Shown: positions 1 through 5,594 of the stretch, piece by piece
Position numbering within the stretch: position 1 is the stretch's first letter
Layout: each line of letters starts with the position of its first letter
DNA from: Bifidobacterium breve
Lineage (GTDB): Bacteria; Bacteroidota; Bacteroidia; Cytophagales; UBA9547
DNA: 6,075 bases
Assembly: GCA_943325655.2 (NCBI GenBank)
Contig: CALPQG020000177.1
Span: 1 to 6,075, forward strand
Direction: 5' to 3'
Program-made: the position numbers and the translations under genes
Notes under the pieces: generated by a model
The model's input: only the letters and a program-made list of their open reading frames with translations
Database searches by the model: none
What the model was told of the DNA's origin: nothing

Positions 1-1
1 A

Positions 2-721
2 TTACCACCAGGGTTTCCAACAGTAAATCCTCCTCAAGCTGGTTGGGAAATGGAAAATCTGGATCCAACTGGGGTAGGACAAGGCGGAGGTAAAGTGACA
101 CCTGTTGTAACTGCTGTAACTTCTTCGAGTACACCTGTAGTAACTTCTAATGGCGAAAGTGGTGGTAGTTCTGGGGGGACTTCTAGCGGTGTCGCTACTA
201 ATTCTGGTGGAGGAGCAAATAATGGTGGTGGAAACGGCATCTCTCCGAGTGGTGGAAATCAAGGAGGAGGAAGTGGTTATTCTCAAAACGATGCTACAAA
301 AATTTTCATTGCTATAGTTGTGGGAGAATCAAGTAATAATAAAAATGAAGCCGCTGGAATAGGGAGTGTTATGATAAATAGGTTAAACTACAAGAAAAGT
401 ACAGTTTCAGATGGTTTTGTTAAAAAGATTGGTGGTGCGGGACAATATGATGCTATAGGAGGAAAAGCATATTTAACAATTATCAATAGCACTTGGGAAA
501 ATATTCTTAGCTCATCAAACCCATATGCAAGAAGGATTGCAGGAGCAATAATGTCGTTAAACGGGATAGATTATTCAAACGGTGCATATTTTTGGAATGC
601 ATCATCTCCACAAACAGGATTTAATTGGAATATGTCGAATAATGGTACGTTTTCAATTACTACTACAATTGGGCAAACGACTTTTTTTAAATACTCTAGC
701 CCTACAAAAAGATGGCCATAA
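2..721 (+). CDS. C-terminal part of a polymorphic toxin with a SleB-like cell-wall hydrolase tip (5' end outside window)
   Basis: The frame is open from the window edge, so this is the end of a larger protein; the ATG at 50 is internal. In order it holds a short Pro-rich stretch with DPTG, a Gly/Ser/Asn/Thr-rich linker (about 92-280), then a domain from about 277 to the stop. That domain resembles SleB/Hydrolase_2 peptidoglycan hydrolases: VVGESSNNKNEAAGIGSVMINR matches the family's AEA...VNR helix and places the presumed catalytic Glu in VVGES; GQYDAI fits the QFS-like motif; GAYFWNA and the terminal TTTIGQTTFF match the family's GAxxF and IGxHxFY endings. The inferred role is cleavage of peptidoglycan glycan strands in the periplasm of a competitor. 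The secreted immunity candidate overlapping its stop supports this. The delivery part lies upstream and unseen; DPTG recalls the end of Rhs cores, but that is weak. A housekeeping hydrolase is less likely given the linker shared with the gene at 1833. Confidence 0.8.
   Translation, partial: LPPGFPTVNPPQAGWEMENLDPTGVGQGGGKVTPVVTAVTSSSTPVVTSNGESGGSSGGTSSGVATNSGGGANNGGGNGISPSGGNQGGGSGYSQNDATKIFIAIVVGESSNNKNEAAGIGSVMINRLNYKKSTVSDGFVKKIGGAGQYDAIGGKAYLTIINSTWENILSSSNPYARRIAGAIMSLNGIDYSNGAYFWNASSPQTGFNWNMSNNGTFSITTTIGQTTFFKYSSPTKRWP
114..276 (+). repeat. Linker repeat, copy 1 (coding, Gly/Ser-rich)
   Basis: This stretch encodes VTSSSTPVVTSNGESGG... to NQGGGSG. It matches 1861-2030 closely at DNA level, with one 3-base indel in each direction; the run agcggtgtcgctactaattc is identical. 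Similarity begins abruptly at ctgtaacttctt and fades where the two toxin tips begin. It is richer in G+C than the tip and immunity genes. Confidence 0.85.
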
Positions 722-1470
722 ATCAAATCAAAATAATTTTTCTATTGTTTTTTTTATATTCTAACGCTATTTCGCAAACGTTAGAATATAAAAAAATAAC
801 TTATAAATCTTTAGAAGGTAAAAATCAATTGCTTACAATTAAATTTGATGATGTAAACGAAAAAATGAACTTGTTATTAGGTAATAAAGATTCATTTTCT
901 ATTCATGGCTATAGGGATTTATTAGAAAATATTAAAGTTTTTAATAATAGATTTATTGTGATTCAATATAAAACGAAAGGTGGCAGTGGAATTAAAACAG
1001 GAAATACTGTCATTGTCTGTTCAAGCAAAAATAAACTCTACAAATCTATGAATATCATCTCATTAAATAATTATGAATTCAATAATAGCTATAGTGCTGA
1101 AGTTGAGTCATCAGATTCGTTAATTGAACAAGGTTTATTTAAAATAGATTTAAATTCAATTACATCTGATAAAAAATATAAGTATAAATTAATGGCAACT
1201 CAATTTATTGAAGTGAAATCCAAAATTGATTCTACAAAAAATAAAAAAACAATTGATACTATAACTTTGTTTTTTGATAAAAAAAACAAAGTTTTTTTTA
1301 ATAATTATAAAACATTAATTGGGGATTATATTTTTAATGAACATTCTAAAGCAAAACAATATAACGGTGAAAAGTTCCCCGCAATAATTTTATCAAATGA
1401 AAATTATTTGCATGTTAGAAATAACTGGTATTTTGAGTATAAAAAAAATCATTTAATCAAGATGGAATAA
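712..1470 (+). CDS. Probable periplasmic immunity protein to the SleB-like toxin (252 aa)
   Basis: The ATG at 712 lies inside the last codons of the toxin gene (10-bp overlap in another frame), which implies translational coupling. Residues 1-22 (MAINQIKIIFLLFFLYSNAISQ) form a signal peptide with a charged start, hydrophobic core and small residues before the likely cleavage site. The mature part is Lys/Asn/Ile-rich, has no further membrane segment and matches no family I recognise. Known toxin-immunity order, the overlap and export to the compartment where a peptidoglycan hydrolase would act all point to immunity; this is inference from context. The gene is strikingly AT-rich compared with the linker upstream, as is common for horizontally acquired tips. 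Confidence 0.75.
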   Translation: MAINQIKIIFLLFFLYSNAISQTLEYKKITYKSLEGKNQLLTIKFDDVNEKMNLLLGNKDSFSIHGYRDLLENIKVFNNRFIVIQYKTKGGSGIKTGNTVIVCSSKNKLYKSMNIISLNNYEFNNSYSAEVESSDSLIEQGLFKIDLNSITSDKKYKYKLMATQFIEVKSKIDSTKNKKTIDTITLFFDKKNKVFFNNYKTLIGDYIFNEHSKAKQYNGEKFPAIILSNENYLHVRNNWYFEYKKNHLIKME

Positions 1471-1483
1471 TATCAAGTGTTTT

Positions 1484-1672
1484 GCACCAGTTGAAACTTC
1501 TGTGCGCTGGTGCACGTCTGAACGCAGTGTTGACATGTATCAAGGAAAATTATGTCTGAATTAGGATGAAAGGATTATCTGATACGGAAAACAATCCTAA
1601 AATCATCTAATCCTAAGAATCTTAATTCAGACAATATCAACATTTGGTCCACGTCGAAGCCGTGAACCAGCG
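1484..1672. repeat. Intergenic structured repeat R1
   Basis: Two blocks are shared with R2. Block 1506-1547 matches 2936-2977 at 38 of 42 positions. Block 1635-1672 matches 3026-3063 at 37 of 38. The sequence between the blocks differs completely. Bases at the two outer ends can pair (gctggtgcacg with cgtgaaccagc, one mismatch), and each block can also fold on itself. A further arm, gcaccag (1484-1490), pairs with ctggtgc (1507-1513). No ORF of note lies here. It is a dispersed or cassette-boundary repeat of unknown function, placed just after the immunity gene; it might also act as a transcription terminator, although no clear T run follows. Confidence 0.75.
1554..1632. repeat. 79-bp imperfect palindrome nested in R1
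   Basis: The ends gtctgaatta (1554-1563) and taattcagac (1623-1632) are perfect 10-bp inverted repeats. Inside them the arms repeat the motif aggatta/taatcct, so the whole element could fold into a long imperfect hairpin. From memory, similar gtctgaattaggat palindromes are dispersed in many Bacteroidota genomes; I could not check this here. R2 lacks it, so it looks like a separate insertion between the two R blocks. Confidence 0.65.
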
Positions 1673-1832
1673 GACACAAGGCCAATATTTGACGTGTGCC
1701 AACGGGGTATTAAGTGTTATATCCAAATAGCTAGCAATGTTGGCAAATCGATACATTGATCAATGTTGCAAATAACATTTTGATATTCAACTAATTCATA
1801 TTTATATAATTTTATTTTTTAAAAATCAAACG
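1673..1832. other. Gene-free stretch before the orphan cassette, with small palindromes
   Basis: No coding sequence is supported here. It holds an inverted repeat tgccaac (1697-1703) / gttggca (1739-1745) and a perfect 12-bp palindrome CATTGATCAATG (1754-1765), followed by a very AT-rich run up to the ATG at 1833. No convincing Bacteroidota promoter (TTG and TAnnTTTG at proper spacing) was found, although the region must hold any promoter the orphan cassette has. Confidence 0.4.
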
Positions 1833-2447
1833 ATGATGGTAAGAAAACAAACACTTCTTTCTGTAACTTCTTCCAGTACACCTGTAACAACTTCTAATGG
1901 TGAAAGTGGTGGCAGTAATGGAGGAACGGCTTCTAGCGGTGTCGCTACTAATTCTGGTGAAGGAACAAGTAATGGAGGCGGAAATGGTATTTCTCCGAGT
2001 GGTGGTGGGAATCAAGGAGGAGGAGGAGGAAATGTTCCAAATACTTTTGAAGGAGTTCGCGTTATAAACAGTACAATAGGTAATTTGCCTGATGGGGCAG
2101 CATTTACAATTCCTCAAAGAGGTATTTATTTAAATAAAGATTATTGGAATAATAGCACAGCAGCTAAGACAAGAGATTTATTAAGACATGAATTTGGACA
2201 TATTTTACAATATAGAAGATATGGATGGGCTTATGGATTAGCAGTTGCACCTACAAGTTTAATAAGTGCATATATATCTGCAGGAAGTGGGCAACATAAA
2301 AATAGTTGGACTGAAAATGAGGCAAACACCCTTTCTTTTTTATATTTTGGTATGCCAAAGGATTGGAATCATACAGAATTCCCTATTAGTGAAGAATACA
2401 AAAATGGTTTATTAAAATCAAATAATTATGAAATTAAAATTCGGTAA
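1833..2447 (+). CDS. Orphan toxin cassette: linker plus zinc metallopeptidase (zincin) tip
   Basis: Residues 11-67 repeat the Gly/Ser/Asn-rich linker of the toxin at the window start. After residue 68 the tip is unrelated to that one. It carries HEFGH (119-123), the HExxH zinc site with its catalytic Glu, and WTENEAN (159-165) about 40 residues on, where E161 or E163 would be the third zinc ligand. This is a gluzincin-like layout seen in toxin tips of Rhs-type proteins. There is no signal peptide and no delivery domain. The ATG at 1833 (another follows at 1836) comes after an in-frame stop at 1773-1775 and has no Shine-Dalgarno sequence, so it may not be translated as it stands. It fits a displaced tip stored downstream of the full-length toxin. 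The substrate is unknown. Alternative: a functional small secreted or co-delivered protein. Confidence 0.8.
   Translation: MMVRKQTLLSVTSSSTPVTTSNGESGGSNGGTASSGVATNSGEGTSNGGGNGISPSGGGNQGGGGGNVPNTFEGVRVINSTIGNLPDGAAFTIPQRGIYLNKDYWNNSTAAKTRDLLRHEFGHILQYRRYGWAYGLAVAPTSLISAYISAGSGQHKNSWTENEANTLSFLYFGMPKDWNHTEFPISEEYKNGLLKSNNYEIKIR
1861..2030 (+). repeat. Linker repeat, copy 2 (coding, Gly/Ser-rich)
   Basis: This is the second copy of the linker at 114-276. It encodes VTSSSTPVTTSNGESGGSNGG... to NQGGGGG. Only about nine codons separate the presumed start from the repeat, so the orphan begins essentially at the homology boundary. The remaining differences are scattered substitutions plus two small in-frame indels, so the copies have diverged and are not fresh duplicates. 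Confidence 0.85.
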
Positions 2448-2859
2448 GTTTTTGTTATTATTGATCATAAGCACTTCATGTGCTTATGATCCTGCTATGG
2501 ATAATTCATTAAGGGTCATGAATTTAACCAAGGATACATTGTATGTTTGTGAATATAAAAATGATTCATTAATACATTTTGGATATAAAGACACAAAAAC
2601 ATATTATACAAATTGGACACAAGAAATATTGCCTGATAATGGAGTATCTTTAACAGAAGAAAATTGGCATGTCTATTTAAAAACAGTATGTAAAAACAAA
2701 CAGTTACGTTTATGGGTTTTTGATAAAAAAACCTTAAATAAATATAGTTGGGAACAAATAGTAAATGAGAATAGATATAAAAAAAAATATTTAGTTAGTT
2801 ATGATACATTACAAAAGAAATTAAATTGGACAGTTGTGATAAACGAGGAATGTAAGTAA
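2428..2859 (+). CDS. Probable lipoprotein immunity protein to the zincin tip (143 aa)
   Basis: The start lies 20 bp inside the toxin gene in another frame, mirroring the overlap of the first toxin-immunity pair. Residues 1-18 (MKLKFGKFLLLLIISTSC) form a lipoprotein signal peptide with lipobox STSC and Cys18 as the lipidation site. The mature part begins AYDPAMDN and contains NLTKDTLYV and, near the end, YDTLQKKLNWTVVI. These features recall small uncharacterised Bacteroidota lipoproteins, but I can name no family. A membrane-anchored periplasmic protein would meet an incoming metallopeptidase outside the cytoplasm. Its role as the immunity partner is inferred from gene order, overlap and export. 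Confidence 0.75.
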   Translation: MKLKFGKFLLLLIISTSCAYDPAMDNSLRVMNLTKDTLYVCEYKNDSLIHFGYKDTKTYYTNWTQEILPDNGVSLTEENWHVYLKTVCKNKQLRLWVFDKKTLNKYSWEQIVNENRYKKKYLVSYDTLQKKLNWTVVINEECK

Positions 2860-2912
2860 TTTTAGTTGGTTGAAGTTTTTCTATTCTGGCTTAAGTATTT
2901 AGACTTAATAAT

Positions 2913-3097
2913 TTCCCCGCTGGTGTAGCGTGAATGCTGGTGCACGTCTGAACGAAGTGGTGACGTGTACCAAGGAATTAAAGTGTGGTGTTAGCTTAGG
3001 AAGAAATATTTTGCTTTGGTGTTTTTATCAACATTTGGTCCACGTCAAAGCCGTGAACCAGCGAAAAGACTAACAATTGAGGAGGACAAGCGGGGAA
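2913..3097. repeat. Intergenic structured repeat R2
   Basis: This is the second copy of R1, again just after an immunity gene. Shared blocks lie at 2936-2977 and 3026-3063, with a different, shorter middle (2978-3025). The whole element is bounded by ttccccgct (2913-2921) and its reverse complement agcggggaa (3089-3097). The left block folds on itself: ggtgcacgtc pairs with gacgtgtacc across a 13-base loop. The right block can pair ggtccacg with cgtgaacc. The many nested pairings suggest a structured DNA or RNA element. No ORF is supported between 2860 and 3145. Confidence 0.75.
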
Positions 3098-3151
3098 TTA
3101 AACTGAAGATTTTTATATTTTAATGAGTGGAAATAAAAAAGTATAATGTAC

Positions 3152-3589
3152 ATGAAAAAGTTTTTAACTATCATTTTGGTTTTGGTGAGTATTCAGTGTT
3201 TCGCACAAGAAAATGATTCGATAAGATATAAATTTGATTCGCCTATTGATCAATACCCACAATTTCCGGGAGGTATGGAAGAAATGATAGACTTCTTTAA
3301 CCTTAAAATACATTATCCCTCTCAAGCTGCTTATGTAGGTGTGAATGGAAAAGCATTTGTTTCATTTTCTATTTCTGAAACCGGCGTTTTGGGTGATTTT
3401 AAAATTCATAAATCTTCCAATTTGAAACCTGACTCATATAACAATGATATTAATTTAGGATATGAAAGTTTGGATAATGAGGCATTAAGAGTAATTAAAT
3501 TAATGCCCAATTGGACCCCAGCCATGTATAATGGAACTGCGGTAAAAACAATTTTGGTGATATTGCCATTTTATTTTTACTTTGATTAG
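3152..3589 (+). CDS. Small exported TonB C-terminal-domain protein
   Basis: The start is placed at 3152 because MKKFLTIILVLVSIQCFAQ is a standard signal peptide; the in-frame ATG at 3146 would only add MY, and neither has a clear ribosome site. The mature protein is a solitary TonB C-terminal domain: PQFPGGMEEMIDFF, then HYPSQAAYVGVNGKAFVSFSI, then LDNEALRVIKLMPNWTPAMYNGTAV, ending in a beta strand VILPFYFYF. A true TonB energy transducer would have an N-terminal membrane anchor and a Pro-rich spacer; both are missing here, so the protein should be free in the periplasm. Coupling to ExbBD is therefore unlikely. Such stand-alone domains are common in Bacteroidota and of unclear role. Its place right after R2 raises the possibility that it is an immunity gene left from a lost cassette; that is speculation. 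Confidence 0.8.
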   Translation: MKKFLTIILVLVSIQCFAQENDSIRYKFDSPIDQYPQFPGGMEEMIDFFNLKIHYPSQAAYVGVNGKAFVSFSISETGVLGDFKIHKSSNLKPDSYNNDINLGYESLDNEALRVIKLMPNWTPAMYNGTAVKTILVILPFYFYFD

Positions 3590-3619
3590 GATGTATTGTT
3601 CGTCATCTATCCTTCATCT

Positions 3620-3784
3620 ATCCTTAGAGTTAGCGAAGCGCTCTAAGGATTACTTATCTAAAAGAGTCTCAACTATCCTTAGAGTTAGCGAAGCGCTCTA
3701 AGGATTACTTATCTAAAAGAGTCTCAACTATCCTTAGAGTTAGCGAAGTTTTCTAAGAATTAGCAATCTAAAAGAGTTTATAAC
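3620..3784. repeat. Tandem hairpin repeats, three 55-bp units (REP-like)
   Basis: Units start at 3620, 3675 and 3730. Units 1 and 2 are identical; unit 3 has decayed in its right arm. Each begins with atccttagag, which pairs perfectly with ctctaaggat 11 bases later, and continues with a linker ending in aaaagagtctcaact. The loop contains GCGAAGC, a heptamer known to form an unusually stable DNA mini-hairpin; unit 3 has lost it. A fourth related unit lies at 5496-5551, close to a RAYT transposase gene. Hairpins of this type next to a RAYT fit REP elements, the usual substrates of those enzymes; that they are its substrates is inference. Confidence 0.8.
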
Positions 3785-3792
3785 TCTCTTTT
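3773..3792. terminator. Possible short terminator hairpin
   Basis: AGAGTT and AACTCT form a 6-bp stem with a 3-base loop (TAT), followed by ctttt. On the opposite strand the hairpin is also preceded by A/T-rich sequence. The stem is weak and low in GC, so this is only a candidate between the TonB-domain gene and the lipoprotein gene. Confidence 0.3.
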
Positions 3793-3989
3793 AATAAACT
3801 ATTAAATCACCAAGTAACTCTTTTAAATTACATGAAAAACCAAATATATTTAGTCTTTTGCTTATTCCTTATTATTGTTTCTTGTGCTAAAAAAGAAGAG
3901 CCCATACCAACCCCGACAATTATTTACCAGGATGACCTTAGTAAAGACAACAATACATGGGAGAAAGATTCAACATCCCGGTATTTCTT

Positions 3990-3997
3990 TAAATTTA
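3990..3997. repeat. Target site duplication, left copy (TAAATTTA)
   Basis: These eight bases directly outside the left inverted repeat are identical to 4990-4997 outside the right one. Eight bp is the duplication length expected for IS1595-family elements. The target is itself a perfect palindrome. Confidence 0.9.
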
Positions 3998-4021
3998 TAG
4001 AACTTCATATTTAGGTTAAGT
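3998..4021. repeat. Left terminal inverted repeat of the IS (24 bp)
   Basis: It begins TAGAACTTCATA and is a perfect reverse complement of 4966-4989; similarity drops after 4021. It contains the stop codon of the transposase (4016-4018, minus strand) and the stop that ends the truncated lipoprotein (4012-4014, plus strand). Confidence 0.92.
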
Positions 4022-4924
4022 TGTTATATTAAAGGACTTATAAGGGCTTGGTTTAGATTGCATCATTCTATCAATCAGTTTATCAAAAGCTGTCTCTTTA
4101 TATATACTTCTATTGAATCTGTAACAGTATTCATCCAAATATTTCTGTAAAAATGCAGGGTCAACATGGTGATAAATTCCTCTTAACCACCCTTTTAATC
4201 CCATACAAAATCTATTCATTAGTTCGAAATTTTCTCCACCTTTACTTTTTTCTTGTTGAATATTCCAGACTGACTTTAATGGAGAGTAACCAGACCACTT
4301 ATCTGTCTTTATATCAGCACTTTTTGATATATGAGCTTCAAAGATCTTTTTCAATTCTGAAGCAGATGCTGATTCAATATGCATAGCGTAAACTCGCTTT
4401 ATCCCATCTTCATCAGGAGTACTTTCAATTGCAATTACTACTTTTTGTTTTGTTTCTGCTCCTCTTCCCTGATGACCAATCTCTTTTCCTCCAACGTAAG
4501 TTTCGTCTACAACAACTTTGCCATTTAAAGGATAATTCTTGCTACTTTCCATCGCTATACGAATCTTTTGTTGGAATAACCAAGCTGTATTTCTATTGAT
4601 TAACAGTAATTTAGATAAATTTAAACTAGAACTACCTTTACTTGTATTACTCATTGTAAAAAGGATATAAAATGCTTTTCTCAATGGAAATTTCACTTTA
4701 TGAAAGAGTGTTCCTGATGTACAAGATTCGATATGTAGACACTTCTTGCACTGTTTCAAATATAGAGCACTACTGTTTAACGCAACATCGTGACTACATT
4801 TTTTACATACAAAACCGTTATTCCACTTTTTTTCATAAAGATATTCTTTGCATTTATTATCGTCACTAAATTTATCAGTAAACTCTAAAATTCCTAAACC
4901 TTTAAATGTTTCAAAATCAACCAT
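4016..4924 (-). CDS. IS1595-family (ISXO2-like) transposase, 302 aa
   Basis: This enzyme would cut and join the ends of the surrounding IS. The N-terminal part holds a zinc ribbon with C40-x2-C43 and C59-x2-C62 (FVCKKC, KQCKKC), expected to bind the terminal repeats. A helical region follows (about 80-125), then an RNase H-like DDE catalytic core. The presumed catalytic residues are D140 in VVVDETYVGG, D208 in KTDKWSGY and N237 in ELMNRF, with K244 in GLKGWLRGIYHHV. Asn in place of the usual third acidic residue is the DDNK pattern described for parts of this family. The end, YLDEYCYRFNR, is also typical. The length is normal and there is no frameshift, so the gene appears functional. It runs opposite to the lipoprotein gene it interrupts. 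Confidence 0.93.
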   Translation of the reverse strand: MVDFETFKGLGILEFTDKFSDDNKCKEYLYEKKWNNGFVCKKCSHDVALNSSALYLKQCKKCLHIESCTSGTLFHKVKFPLRKAFYILFTMSNTSKGSSSLNLSKLLLINRNTAWLFQQKIRIAMESSKNYPLNGKVVVDETYVGGKEIGHQGRGAETKQKVVIAIESTPDEDGIKRVYAMHIESASASELKKIFEAHISKSADIKTDKWSGYSPLKSVWNIQQEKSKGGENFELMNRFCMGLKGWLRGIYHHVDPAFLQKYLDEYCYRFNRSIYKETAFDKLIDRMMQSKPSPYKSFNITT

Positions 4925-4965
4925 ATATCAACTATTTATGAGCTTAAATATATTAAATATAAATG

Positions 4966-4989
4966 ACTTAACCTAAATATGAAGTTCTA
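4966..4989. repeat. Right terminal inverted repeat of the IS (24 bp)
   Basis: This is the perfect reverse complement of 3998-4021, ending ATGAAGTTCTA. On the plus strand it contains an ATG (4979-4981) that is in frame with the 3' part of the interrupted lipoprotein gene. Confidence 0.92.
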
Positions 4990-4997
4990 TAAATTTA
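4990..4997. repeat. Target site duplication, right copy (TAAATTTA)
   Basis: These eight bases directly after the right inverted repeat are identical to 3990-3997. Confidence 0.9.
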
Positions 4998-5495
4998 ATC
5001 AAGGTCATTATACTGCCACTATAGATACTGTAAATCTGATTGCCTATAACAACGCTCCAAACGTCACCATTAACTTCCCATATGCAGTACAATGTGACAT
5101 GATCATTCAATTGAAAGACACGAACAAACTTGGTAATGCTGGGATTATATTTAATTATGTTGATAATAAAAACTTTGTCGTTGCTGAGTTTTTTACAAAT
5201 GGTACCTATCAGGTTTGGAGAAGTATTAAAGGAACGTATTCTTTTGTAATCAATTCAACATACACTACTGCTGTAAAAAAAGGTGGCAAGACCAATACTT
5301 TTAAGGTTATACAAAATCGAACTACTGCTGAAATCATTATCAATAATACTTCGGTCAGGAGTTTTGCTTTATCATTACCAAGTGCAAATTGCAAATCAGG
5401 ACCTTTAGCTGGCACTGAAGTTCCCATCAATTATTATACACCACTTACTGTATTATTTAATAATTTCATTTTATATAAAAATTGAATGACGAACT

Positions 5496-5551
5496 ATCCT
5501 TAGAGTTAGCGAAGCACAATAAGGATTTTTAAATAAAATAGAGTCTCTGAC
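5496..5551. repeat. Fourth REP-like hairpin unit, also terminator-like
   Basis: Atccttagagttagcgaagc is identical to the start of the tandem units at 3620-3784, and the downstream tagagtctc also matches them. The right arm has diverged, leaving a 7-bp stem (5496-5502 with 5520-5526). A run of five or more T residues follows directly, so it could end transcription of the lipoprotein gene, which stops ten bases before it. It lies about 45 bp upstream of the RAYT gene. Confidence 0.7.
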
Positions 5552-5594
5552 TCGATAATAACAAACATTTTTTATAGTTTATAAATTTTTAGGT

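Larger units (their letters stand above)
3998..4989 (-). mobile_element. Complete IS1595-family insertion sequence, 992 bp
   Basis: The element is bounded by perfect 24-bp terminal inverted repeats and an 8-bp direct duplication of TAAATTTA, and it carries one full-length transposase gene on the minus strand. The ends are unambiguous because excision restores the reading frame of the host lipoprotein gene. Perfect repeats, an intact duplication and an uninterrupted transposase all point to a recent insertion. I cannot name the exact element. Confidence 0.92.
3832..5485 (+). pseudogene. Lipoprotein gene split by an IS1595-family insertion
   Basis: The 5' part (3832-3997) encodes a lipoprotein signal MKNQIYLVFCLFLIIVSC with Cys18, followed by AKKEEP, which resembles the Lys plus acidic signal for surface export of Bacteroidota lipoproteins. 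It then runs YQDDLSKDNNTWEKDS...FFKF. The frame enters the IS and stops at 4012-4014. The 3' part resumes at 4997 with NQGHYTATIDTV. Removing the IS and one TAAATTTA joins the two in frame (FFKF-NQGH), giving about 217 residues ending in NNFILYKN at 5485. The restored protein has the pattern of a LamG/concanavalin-like or DUF1080-like beta sandwich: DDLSKDNNTW, GIIFNYVDNKNFVVAEF, a basic-aromatic strand, then an IINNTSV turn. The substrate is unknown; glycan or surface binding is the usual guess for such folds. An ATG at 4979 could still express the 3' part without its signal peptide. Confidence 0.85.

Noticed and set aside
2..286. Minus-strand ORFs opposite the first linker (2-286 and 34-240)
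   Set aside because: They are antisense shadows of the Gly/Ser-rich linker; the products are low-complexity Ser/Thr/Arg or Pro-rich strings with no domain.
582..764. Plus-strand ORF overlapping the end of the SleB-like toxin and the start of its partner
   Set aside because: It overlaps two better supported genes in other frames and shows no domain.
1812..2117. Minus-strand ORF opposite the second linker
   Set aside because: Same shadow effect as at the first linker; the similarity to the other antisense ORF merely reflects the duplicated linker.
1484..3097. R1 and R2 as integron attC sites
   Set aside because: They fold into bulged hairpins and follow cassette-like genes, but I see no RYYYAAC/GTTRRRY core at the ends, and no integrase is in the window.
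3620..3784. Tandem 55-bp units as a CRISPR array
   Set aside because: The whole unit repeats, including what would be the spacer, and no cas gene is nearby.
4153..4869. Plus-strand ORFs inside the IS (4153-4386 and 4672-4869)
   Set aside because: They lie opposite the intact transposase, whose zinc ribbon and DDNK residues make it the real gene.
5209..5430. Minus-strand ORF within the 3' part of the lipoprotein gene
   Set aside because: It is antisense to a frame that joins cleanly to the 5' part and has the expected beta-sandwich pattern.
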